Assembly: GCA_029721435.1 (NCBI GenBank)
Contig: CM056581.1
Span: 73,456,712-73,520,711, forward strand
Source: Gymnothorax reevesii
Lineage: Eukaryota; Chordata; Actinopteri; Anguilliformes; Muraenidae
Direction of reading: 5' to 3'
DNA length: 64,000 bases
Shown: one piece after another, positions 37,464-48,090 of the stretch
Layout of the letters: each line of letters starts with the position of its first letter
How positions within the stretch are numbered: position 1 is the first letter of the stretch
The notes under the pieces: generated by a model
What the model was told of the DNA's origin: nothing
Databases searched by the model: none
Seen by the model: only the letters and a program-made list of their open reading frames with translations
Translations under genes and position numbers: made by a program

Positions 37464-37719
37464 GAAAAGAATTGAGACAGTGAAGTAGTAGGAGAAATTG
37501 CAAGAAGATGGATACGTGTGACCAGACCTGTCATTTCTGATCAAGACCTGTGAAGTTTCTTTTGTGGATTTTGCCTGTGTTTGAGCATTTTTCTTTACCC
37601 AGGACATCACCAAGCCACCCCAACAAAAGGGACTGTAAATATTTCTGTTTTGTTGGTATATAAATCAATCTTGGTCGTAGTTGTAGATAGCAGATTAGTT
37701 AGTTGTTATTGTCTGTTTG

Positions 37720-37725
37720 ATTAAA
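37720..37725 (+). other. Polyadenylation signal of the LTR
   Basis: ATTAAA, about 80 bp before the LTR end and 260 bp after the TATA box, consistent with the R region. This is the common variant of AATAAA. Confidence 0.45.
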
Positions 37726-40076
37726 TGTGTTTGGGTTTTGAATTGTGTCGGTCATCCCTTGCTGTTACTGTTGCTGTAAATTTAATAACAAAATGGGGCC
37801 ATAACAGTTGATTTTTGTTAATTTTCCAGCATGTTTAGACCTTCAGAAGAGCAATTCTTCTATATATCTGATTGGAGGCGCTGTAGAGCCATTATGCCAC
37901 ATTTAGTGCCAATTTATGGATGACTTTGAAGAGAAGAAGACATTTATAATTTGTGGGGTTTTGCAAGTTTTGGAGCATTCTAAGGCCTCTAAACGTGTTT
38001 TCGTAAAATTTGGAAAAACGCAGGAAATAGCTCATAGCTCACTTCCTGTTTGGCCAAAAATTTTTCGAATATTAACCCTTGCCCGGAATGACTAATGCAA
38101 TGATCACACCAAATTTCATGAACATTCAAGCACTTTTATTTTAACATGGCCATATCTAGAGGGCGCTATGGAGCCACCTGGCACCTCTTGATCCAATATC
38201 AGCATATATTTATATTTGGGAGGACACTTTAATGAAGCTTGGAAAGTTTCAGGCAAATCCCACCAAGTATGTTGGAGTAAAACCAACTTCCTGTTCCATG
38301 GCGGAACATCGAAATTCGCCGCGTCGCCTTGGATTCATCGTTCAATGAATCCAAAAAAGCTTCGCAATTTAACATCGGCAATGTCTCGTAATATCAGTTG
38401 CCAAATTGTAAGTTGATCGGATAAAACCTCTCAGAGGAATTCGTTAAAGTACGACACTTGTGAATGGCGAAAAATCCAAAAATGTTGCAATTTCAATTAA
38501 AAATGGCGGACTTCCTGCTGAGTCTACGTCATGGCACCAAGAGACTTTTTTTCAGGTCTCGGCATATTCCACATGTATACCAAATTTCATAGATGTAGGT
38601 TAACCGGGCTGCGAGGGCTGCTTATTTGAAATTTTCCAGGGGGCGCTATAATGAAATTTTTGCCATGCCTATAAGTAAGTTTCTTGTCAAAGTAATACAA
38701 ATGATGGTCTTTATACATTTAAAGAATTTTGTGAGTTTTTGAACATGTGAGACCCTTAAAAGGGCAATTCTTTCAAAAATCTGATTGGGGGCGCTAAAGA
38801 GCCATTGTGCCTAATTTAGTGTAAATTGATATATAAAATTGAAGACAATAAGGCAATTAAAATTTGTGCAACTTTTTGCAAGATTTCGAGTATTCTAAGG
38901 CTTCCAAACATGTGTTTCTAAAATTTGGAAAAACACAGGAAATGGCTCATAGGTCACTTCCTGTTTGGCCAAAAGATTTCAAAAAAATTATCATTCCCTG
39001 AAATGACACATACAATGATCACACTAAATTTCATGAACAATCAAGCACTTTTATCTCAATATGGCCGTGTCAAGAGGGCGCTGTGGAGCCACCTGACCAC
39101 ACCCAATCTAATATCAACATATAGGTATACTTATAAGTAGACTCTTATCAAGCCTTTGAAGTTTAGCGCAAATCTCACAAAGCATGTGCGCGTAAAACCA
39201 ACTACCTGTTTCAGGGCGGAACATCGAAATTCGCCGCGTCGCCACAGATACATAGTTCGATTGATACAAAAAAGCTTAGCAATTTAACATCGACAAGGTC
39301 TTTAGACGTCATATGCAAAATTTTAAGTTGATCGGATAAAATCTCTAGGAGGAGTTCGTTAAAGTACGACACCTGCGAATGGCGAAAAATCTAAAAAAGT
39401 TGAAATTTCAATTAAAAATGGCAAACTTCCTGTTGGGTCTAGGTCATGGGTTCACGAGACTTTTTTTAGGGCTCAAGATATTCCACATGTCCACCGAAGT
39501 TCATATATGCAGGTCAACCACGATGCAAGGGCTGCTTATTTTAAATTTTCCAGGGGGCGCTTTAATGCCATTTTTGACACGCTTATTTGTAAATTTTTTA
39601 TCAGTGTAATAGGAATGATGGTCTTTGGAATTGTACAAAGTTTTGTGAGTTTTTGAGCAAGTTGAGACCCTCAAAAGGGCAATTCTTTCGAAAATCTGAT
39701 TGGGGGCGCTATAGGGCCATTATGCCACAGTTACTGCCAATTTCTGCCTCAAATTGAAGACAATCAGAGAAATATGATTTGTGCAAAGTTTTGCAAGTTT
39801 TCGAGTATGCTAAGACCTTCAAATGTGTGTTCGCAAAATTTGGAATAACGCAGGAAATTGCTCATAGCTCACTTCCTGTTTGGCCGAAAAATTTCAAAAA
39901 AATAGGCATAGCCCCAAAAAAGAAATGTAATGATCAGACCAAATTTCATGAACATTCAAGCACTTTTAACTCAACATGTCCGTGGCAAGAGGGCGCTGTG
40001 GAGCCACCTGACCACACCCAATCCAATATGAAAATAAAGGTATGTTAAGAAGTCGACTCTTATGAAGCCTGTAGAG

Positions 40077-40290
40077 CAGTGCTTCTCAAACCTCTCCTGG
40101 AGGACCACCTGTCCTGCATGTTTTAGATCTTTCCCTGTTTTAGCACAGGTGATTAAAATGATCAGCTCGTTATTGACCCTCTAAAGCTGATTGATAACAT
40201 CCTGATTATTTGAATCACCTGTGCTGGGGCAGGGAAAGACCTAAAACAGGCAGGGCAGGTGGTCCTCCAGGAGAGGTTTGAGAAACACTG
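40077..40290. mobile_element. hAT-type MITE (214 bp)
   Basis: Ends CAGTGCTTCTCAAACC and its near inverse complement GGTTTGAGAAACACTG. Almost the whole element is one inverted repeat of about 75-80 bp per arm with a short AT-rich centre. The 8-bp target duplication CTGTAGAG lies at 40069-40076 and 40291-40298. The end sequence is of the Charlie-like hAT type. No coding capacity. Confidence 0.9.
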
Positions 40291-43200
40291 CTGTAGAGTT
40301 TCGGGCAAATTTCACAAAGCATACGCGCATCAAAGCAACTTCCTGTTTCATGGCGGGACATCGAAATTCGCCGCAACGCCACGGATACAAAATTCAATGA
40401 ATCCAATAAAGCTTCGCAATTTAACATCGGCAACGTGTTTAGATACTATTAGCCAAATTTCAAGTTGATCGGATTAAATCTCTTGGAGGAGTTCGTAAAA
40501 GTACGGAATTGGTGAATGGCCAACAATCCAAAAAAGTTGCAATTTCAATTAAAAATGGTGGACTTCCTGTTGACTCTAGGTCATGGCACCTCGAGACTTT
40601 TTTTAGGTCTTGTCATATTTCACATCTTTACCGAATTTCATACATGTAAGTTTACCAGGCTGCGAGGGCTGCTTATTTGAAATTTTACAGGGGGCGCTAT
40701 AATGAAATTTTTGCCATGCCAATATGTAAGCTTTTTATCAGAGTATTATGAATGAGGGTTTTTATATATTTACAAAATTTTGTAAGTTTTTGAACATGGT
40801 GAGACCCTCAAAAAGGCAATTCTTTTAAAAATCTGATTGGGGGTGCTCTTGAGCCATTATGCCACATTAGGCTCCAGTTGATGGATGACAGTGAAGAGAA
40901 TAAGACAATTATAATTTGTGCAAGGTTTGGCAAGCTTTGCAGTATTTTAAGGCTTTCAAACGTGCTTTCGTAAAATTTGGAAAATAGCAGGAAATAGCTC
41001 AAAACTCACTTCCTGTTTGGCCAAAAAATTTCAAAAAATTAGTCATTGCCTGCAATGACAAATGCAATGATCACACCAAATTTCATGAACATTCAAGCGC
41101 TTTTATTTTAACATGGACGAATCTAGAGGGCGCTGTGGAGCCACCTGGCCACTCTCGATCTAATATTAGCATATATTTATACTTAGAGGGACAATTTAAT
41201 CAAGCCTGTGAAGTTTTGCGCATATCTCACAAAGCATGTGCGCGTAAAACCAACTTCCTGTTTCATGGCGGAACGTCGAAATTCGCCGCAACACCACGGG
41301 TACAAAGTTCAATGAATCCAAAAAAGCTTCGCAATTTAACATTGACAAGGTCTTTAGATGTCATATGCGAAATTTTAAGTTGATACGATAAAATCTCTAG
41401 GAGGAGTTCGTTAAAGTACGACACCTGTGAATGGCAAAAAAGAAAAAAAATTTGCAAATTCAATTAAATATGGCGGACTTCCTGTTGAGTCTAGGTCATG
41501 GCACCAAGAGACTTTTTTGTAGGTTTTGGCATAGTACACATGTCCACCGAACTTCGTACATGTAGGTTAAACACGCTGCGAGGGCTGCTTCATTGAAATT
41601 TTCTAGGTGGCGCTGTAATGCAATTTTGCCACATCCATCTGTAAATTTTATATTCAAGTACAGACAATGACCAGCTTAATATGTTCGCAAAGTTTCGTGA
41701 GTTTTCGAGCATGCTGATCCCTTCAAAAATGCAAATATGCGTTAGGGGGCGCTATAGAGCCACCATGTCATATCCACTGCCAAATGAGATATCGAATCAA
41801 AGAACATAATATTTCTAGTCTATGAGCCAAGTTTGGTGAGTTTTCGAGTATGATAAAACCCTCAAAAATGTGTTCGTAAAATCTGAAAAAACGCAGGAAA
41901 TGGCTCATAGCTCACTTCCTGTGCGGCAAAAAAATTTCAAAAAAATTTGCAAAAAAATTTATGATGACTACTATGACCCTATCAAATTTCGTAAGAATTC
42001 GAGCAAGTGCGTTCCAAAATGGATGCGTGTTTGGTGGCGCTATAGAGCCGCCGGGGCATGTCTAAGCACAAAAATAGTAATACTTTGCAATTTTCACCAC
42101 GACTGATGTGTGGGCAAATTTTTGTGAGTTTTCGTGCATGGCAAAGCCCTCAAAAATGCGTTCTCGCAGCAGAATAAAAAGAAGAAGAAGAAGAAGAAGA
42201 ATTAAAGCTGCAAGCAGCGTTGAAAGGGCCCTCGCCCCCCCTGTGCACATTGGGGTGGCAGCAAGATCTTGATGGCTGCAGGTGTTGGACACAGCTCGAC
42301 CGCGTACAATGTGGTTTCCTGATGGGAGTGCAAAAATTTTCTGGAGGGCGCTATGATACCATTTTGACTTGCCTGTGCACAAAATCTACAACACAGTAAT
42401 CGAAATACGGTGCTCCATGAGTGTTTTGATTTTTGTAAATTTTCCAGCATGTTTAGACTTTCAAAAGAGCAATTCTTTTATAAATATTATTGGGGGCGCT
42501 ATAGAGCCATTATGCCCCATTTAGTGCCAATTGATGGATGTATTGAAGAGAATAAGACAGTTCTAATTTTTGGATGGTTTTGCAAGTTTTGGAGCATTCT
42601 AAGGCCTTAAAACGTGTGTTCATAAAATTTGGAAAAACACAGGAAATAGCTCATAGCTCATTTCCTGTTTGGCAAAAAAATTTCAAAAAATTAACAATTG
42701 CGGAGAATGACTAATGCAATGATCATGTCAAATTTCATGAACTTTCAAGCACTTTTATCTGAACATGCCCATATCTAGAGGGCGCTGTGGAGCCACCTGG
42801 CACCTCTCGATATAAAATAAGCATATATCTATACTTGGGCAAACAATTTAATCAAGCTTGGAAAGTTTCAGGCAAATCCCACAAAGTATGTGGAATTGAA
42901 AGCAACTTCTTGTTTCATGGCAGGACATCAAAATTCGCCATTACGCCACGGATGCATCGTTCGATGAAATCAAAAAAGCTTCGCAATTTAACGTCAGCAA
43001 GGTTGTTAGATATTAAATGCCAAATTTTAGGTTGATCGGATAAAATCTCTAGGAGGAGTTCGTAAAAGTACGACACCTGTGAATGGCAAAAAAAAAAAAA
43101 AAAGTTGCAATTTCAATTAAAAATGGCAGCCTTCCTGTTGAGTCTAGGTCATGGCACCAAGAGACTTTTTTGTAGGTCTCGGCATATTCCACATGTCTAC

Positions 43201-44747
43201 CGAATTTCATACATGTGGGTTTACCGGGCTGCGAGGGCTGCTTATTTGAAATTTTCCAGGGGGCGCTATAATGCCATTTTTGCCATGTCGATTTGTAAGT
43301 TTTTTGTCAGAGTAATACGAATGATGGTTTTTATACATTTTCAAAATTTTGTGAGTTTTCGAACATGCTGAGACCCTCAAAAGGGCAATTCTTTTAAAAA
43401 TTTGATTGGGGGCGCTAAAGAGCCATTGTGCCAAATTTAGTGTAAATTGATGTATAAAATTGAAGACAATAAGACAATTATAATTTGTGCAACTTTTTGC
43501 AAGATTTTGAGTATTCTAAGGCTTCCAAACATGTGTTTATAAAATTTGGAAAAACGCAGGAAATGGCGCATAGCTCACTTCCTGTTTAGCCAAAAAATTT
43601 CAAAAAAATTAATATAACCCGACATGAACAAAGCAATGATCACACCAAACTTCATGAACATTCAAGCACTTTTATCTCAACATGGCCGTTTCAAGAGGGC
43701 GCTGTGGAGCCACCTGACCACAACCAATCTAATATCAACATATAGGTCTACTTGGAAGTAGACTCCTATAAAGCCTGTAAAGATTCGCGCAAATCTCACA
43801 AAGCATATGCGCGTAAAACCAACTTCCTGTTTCATGGCGGAACATCAAAATTCGCCGCGACGCCACGGATACAAAGTTCGATAAATCTAAAAAAGCTTCG
43901 CAATTTAACATTGCCAAGGTCTTAAGATGTCATATGCGAAATTTTACGTTGATCGGATAAAATCTCTAGGAGGAGTTCGTGAAAGTACGATGCCTGTGAA
44001 TGGCAAAAAATTTTAAAAATTTGCAAATTCAATTAAAAATGGCGGACTTCCTGTTGAGTCTAGGTCATGGCACCAAGTGACTTTTTTTTAGGTCTTGGCC
44101 TAGTACACATGTCCATCGAATTTTGTACATGTAGGTTAAACACGCTGCGAGGGCTGCTTCATTGAAATTTTCTAGGTGGCGCTGTAATGCAATTTTGCCA
44201 CATCTATCTGTGAACCCTATATCCTAGTAAATAGTATGACCAGCTTAATGTGTTTGCAAAGTTTTGTGAGTTTTCAAGCATGTTGATGCCCTCAAATATG
44301 CAATTATGTATTAGGGGGCGCTATAGAGCCACCATGTCACACATAGTGCCAAATGAGATATCAAATCAAGGAACTTAATATTTTAAGTCAATGAGTGAAG
44401 TTTGGTGTCTTTTCGAGTATGATAAGGCCCTCAAAAATGTGTTCGTAAAATCTGAAAAAACGCAGGAAATGGCTCATAGCTCACTTCCTGTGTTGCAAAA
44501 AAATTTCAAAAAAATTGACAAAAAAATATAAGATGACTTCTATGACCCTATCCAATTTCGTGAGAATCCAAGCAAGTGCGTTCCAAAATGGCCGGGTGTT
44601 TGGTGGCGCTATAGAGCCACCGGGGCATAACCAAGCACAAAATTAATAATACTTTGCAATTTTCACCACGACTGACGTGTGGGCAAATTTTTGTGAGTTT
44701 TCGTGCATGGCAAAGGCTTCAAAAATGCATTCTCGCAGCAGAATAAA

Positions 44748-44800
44748 AAGAAGAAGAAGAAGAAGAAGAAGAAGAAGAAGAAGAAGAAGAAGAAGAAGAA
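44748..44800 (+). repeat. (GAA)n / (AAG)n tract, about 53 bp
   Basis: Uninterrupted purine-only triplet run. Similar tracts close nearly every unit of array 2, always with the purine strand on plus. Confidence 0.9.
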
Positions 44801-45010
44801 TAAAAATCCCATCAAAAACAATAGGTTCCTCGCACCTTCGGTGCCAGGACCCGTTCCGGGCTCTGGCACCGGTCGGTGCTCGGGCCCTAATAAAAATCCC
44901 GGTCGGTGCTCGGGCCCTAATAAAAATCCCATCAAAAACAATAGGTTCCTCGCACCTTCGGTGCCAGGACCCGTTCCGGGCCCTGGCACCGGTCGGTGCT
45001 CGGGCCCTAA
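44801..45010 (+). repeat. Hairpin tail present three times in tandem (90, 30, 90 bp)
   Basis: Three consecutive segments each start TAAAAATCCC and end GCTCGGGCCCTAA: 44801-44890, 44891-44920 and 44921-45010. The middle one lacks the internal 60 bases. The joins are exact, CTAA followed by TAAAAATCCC, so the tail behaves as a unit able to duplicate by itself. Confidence 0.85.
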
Positions 45011-48000
45011 TTAAAGCTGCAAGCAGCGTTGAAAGGGCCCTCGCCCCCCTCGTGCACGTTTGGGTGGCAGCAAGATCTTGATGGCTGCAGGTGTCCATTC
45101 AGAGCCAATGGACACTGCTGGACCGCGTACAATGTGGTTTCCTGAGTGGAGTGCAAAAATTTTCTGGAGGGCGCTTTGATACCATTTTGACATGCCTGTG
45201 CGCAAAATCTACAACATATTAATCGTAATATCAAGCTCCATGATTATGTTGGTTTTTTTAAATTTTCCAGCATGTTTATACTTCCAAAACAGCAATTCTT
45301 TTATTAATATTATTGGGGGCGCTATAGAGCCAAAATGCCACATTTAGTGCCAATTGATGGATGAAATTGAAGAGCATAAGACATTTTTAATTTTTTGCAA
45401 GGTTTTGCAAGTTTTGGAGCATTCTAAGGCCTTAAAATGTGTGTTTGTAAAATTTGGAGATACGCAGAAAATAGCTCATAGCTCACTTCCTGTTTGGCAA
45501 AAAAATTTCAAAAATTAACAATTGAGACGCTGCCGGATAGCTCACTCGGTTAAGGCACTGCGCTGCAATGCAGAGGTGTCTATCACGTCGCGGGTTCGAG
45601 CCCCGGCGTACCCACCGGCAGGGGTTGGCAGCTTTTTCAGAGTAGCGCACAATTGGCGATCGCGCTACAGGGTTTCAAATTGGGAAGGGACTGCCGGATT
45701 TGGGTTAAGAATAACAGCTTTGTTCGTTGCTCCAGCGCCTCCTGTTGGCCAGATGAGCGCTCGTCAGGAAGACTCGGTTTGTTCACGTCCGGGTATCCTC
45801 CGCCCTCGTTCGGAACTTACGAGGATTCGACCAATGAGTGTATAAGAATCAGTGGCTGACGGACACGTGCTTCGGAGGAGAGCCGTGAGCTGTCTTCACT
45901 ATCCTGAGTTGGCAGCAAGGGGTCGCATTCGAGCAAGCTTTGTACATAGTTCCCCAATTGGGCTTTCCAGATTCGGGTGAGATTGGAGATGCCAAATTTA
46001 TTAAAAAAAAAAAAAAAATTAACAATTGCGGGGAATGACGAATGCAATGATCACACCAAATTTCATGAACATTCAAGCACTTTTATCTTAACATGGCCAT
46101 ATCTAGAGGGCGCTGTGGAGCCACCTGGCACCTCCCGATCTAATATTTACATACATTTATACTTGGGAGGACAATTTCATCAAGCTTGGAAAGTTTCAGG
46201 CAAATCCCACAAAGGATGTGGGACTAAAAGCAACTTCCTGTTTCATGGCGGGACATCAAAATTCGCCGCGACGCCACGGATACATCGTTCGATGAGCCCA
46301 AAAAAGCTTCGCAATTTAACATCGGCAACGTCTTGAGATACTATTCACCAAATTTTAAGTTGATCGGATAAAATCTCTCGGAGGAGTTCGTTAAAGTATG
46401 ACACCCGCGAATGGCGAAAAGTCTAAAAAAGTTGAAATTTCAATTAAAAATGGCGAACTTCCTTGTGAGTCTAGGTCATGGCACCAAGAGACTTTTGTTG
46501 AGGTGTCAGGATATTCTACATGTCCACCGAATTTCATACATGCAGGTCAACCACGATGCGAGGGCTGCTTATTTGAAATTTTCCAGGGGGCGCTATAATG
46601 CCATTTTTGCCAACTCTATATGTATTTTTTTATAATTGTAATGGGAATGATGGTTTTTAGAATGGTACAAAATTTTGTGAGTTTTTGAGCATGCTGAGAC
46701 CCTCAAAAGGGAAATTCTTTTAAAAATCTGATTGGGGGCGCTTTAGAGCCATTATGCCACATTTACTGCCAATTTCTGTCTCAAATTGAAGACAATCAGA
46801 CAATTATAATTATTGCAAAGTTTGGCAAGTTTTCGAGTATGGTAAAGCCTTCAAACGTGTGTTCGTAAAATTTGGAATAACGCAAGAAATGGCTCATAGC
46901 TCACTTCCTGTTTGGCCGAAAAATTTCAAAAAAATAAGCATAGCCCAAAAAAACAAATGTAATGATCAGACCAAATTTCATGAACATTCAAGCACTGTTA
47001 ACTCAACATGGCCGTGTCAAGAGGGCGCTGTGGAGCCACCTGACCACACCCAATCTAATATCAACATATAGGTCTACTTGGAAGTGGACTCCTATAAAGC
47101 CTGTAAAGTTTCGCGCAAATTTCACAAAGCATGTGCGCGTAAAACCAACTTCCTGTTTCATGGCGGAACATCGAAATTCGCCGCGACGCCACGGATACAA
47201 AGTTCGATGAATCCAAAAAAGCTTCGCAATTTAACATCGAGAAGGTCTTAAGATGTTAAATTCAAAATTTTAAGTTGATCGGATAAAATCTCTAGGAGGA
47301 GTTCGTTAAAGTACGACACCCGCGAATGGCGAAAAGTGTAAAAAAGTTGCATATTCAATTAAAAATGGCGGACTTCCTGTGGAGTCTTGGTAATGGGACC
47401 TAGAGACTTTTTTTAGGTCTTGGCATAGTACACATGTCCACTGAATTTTGTACATGTAGGTCAAACACGCTGCGAGGGCTGCTTCATTGAAATTTTCTAG
47501 GTGGCGCTGCAATGCAATTTTGCCACATCCATCTGTAAACCGTAAATCCTAGTAAAAACTAAGACCAGCTTAATATGTTTGCAAAGTTTTGTGAGTTTTC
47601 AAGCATACTGAGGCCCTCAAAAATGCAATTATGTATTAGGGGGCGCTATAGAGCTACCATGTCACACTTAGTGCCAAATGAGATATCGAATCAAAGAACT
47701 TAATATTTGTAGTCTATGAGCCAATTTTGGTGAGTTTTCGAGTATGATAAAACCCTCAAAAATGTGTTCGTAAAATCTGAAAAAACGCAGGAAATGGCTC
47801 ATAGCTCACTTCCTGAGAGGCAAAAAAATTTTAAAAAAATTTGACAAAAAAATTTATGATGACTGCTATGACTCTATAAAATTTCGTGAGAATCCGAGCA
47901 AGTGCGTTCCAAAATGGCCGTGTGTTTGGTGGCGCTATAGAGCCACCGGGGCATGTCCAAGCACAAAAATAATAATACTTTGCAATTTTCACGACGACTG

Positions 48001-48090
48001 ACGTGTGGGCAAATTTTTGTGAGTTTTCGTGCATGGCAAAGCCCTCAAAAATGCGTTCTCGCAGCAGAAGAAGAAGAAGAAGAAGAAGAA
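45011..48090 (+). repeat. Family A array 2 unit h (3080 bp), interrupted by a SINE
   Basis: Subtracting the SINE and its duplication (504 bp) leaves 2576 bp, the standard three-module length. It ends in a short (GAA)n at about 48066-48090 without a hairpin tail. CTTCCTG elements are near 45488, 46231, 46904, 47147, 47373 and 47806. Confidence 0.85.
45525..46014 (+). mobile_element. tRNA-derived SINE (about 490 bp)
   Basis: The 5' part is tRNA-like: A box TAGCTCACTCGG (45538-45549) and B box GGTTCGAGCCC (45593-45603), 44 bases apart, which would form an internal RNA polymerase III promoter. A tRNA-unrelated body and an A-run (46003-46018) follow. The target duplication AAAATTAACAATTG is at 45511-45524 and 46015-46028, and the empty site is seen at 34869-34882. 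The acceptor stem does not pair, so this is not a working tRNA gene. The family was not identified. Confidence 0.88.

Larger units (their letters stand above)
37300..37806 (+). mobile_element. Solo LTR of a retrotransposon or endogenous retrovirus (507 bp)
   Basis: It begins TGTAATG and ends CCATAACA, the TG...CA form of an LTR. The 4-bp target duplication GTTG flanks it at 37296-37299 and 37807-37810; the unbroken site (GAGTGTGTTGATTTTTG) is seen at about 26649 in another unit. It contains a TATA box, an ATTAAA polyadenylation signal and upstream transcription-factor motifs. No internal region is present, so the element was probably reduced by LTR-LTR recombination. A related LTR lies at the window end in the opposite orientation. 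The superfamily cannot be named from the LTR alone. Confidence 0.9.
37059..42201 (+). repeat. Family A array 2 unit f (5143 bp): two extra 915-bp modules, plus an LTR and a MITE
   Basis: Removing the solo LTR with its 4-bp duplication (511 bp) and the MITE with its 8-bp duplication (222 bp) leaves 4410 bp, the 2580-bp standard plus two 915-bp modules. The repeated box (G)GGGCGCTATAATG lies near 38640, 39553 and 40690: steps of 913 bp and, after subtracting the MITE, 915 bp. It ends in (GAA)n at about 42179-42201 without a hairpin tail. Confidence 0.85.
42202..45010 (+). repeat. Family A array 2 unit g (2809 bp) with a triple tail; mosaic
   Basis: The first kilobase is a close copy of unit e, while from about 43280 to the (GAA)n tract it follows unit a (24920-26400). 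Three modules of standard length, then (GAA)n at 44748-44800 and a tail present three times (90, 30 and 90 bp). Confidence 0.85.

Noticed and set aside
44677..45081. Open frames rich in R, K, L or F over the (GAA)n tracts, here and at 36695-37129, 51479-51745, 56743-56928 and 61129-61515
   Set aside because: They are translations of the triplet tract and the GC-rich tail. Such frames appear wherever a microsatellite lacks stop codons.
45531..45613. A tRNA gene
   Set aside because: The A and B boxes are good, but the acceptor arms do not pair. The segment is followed by a SINE body and A-tail and flanked by a target duplication, so it is a SINE head.
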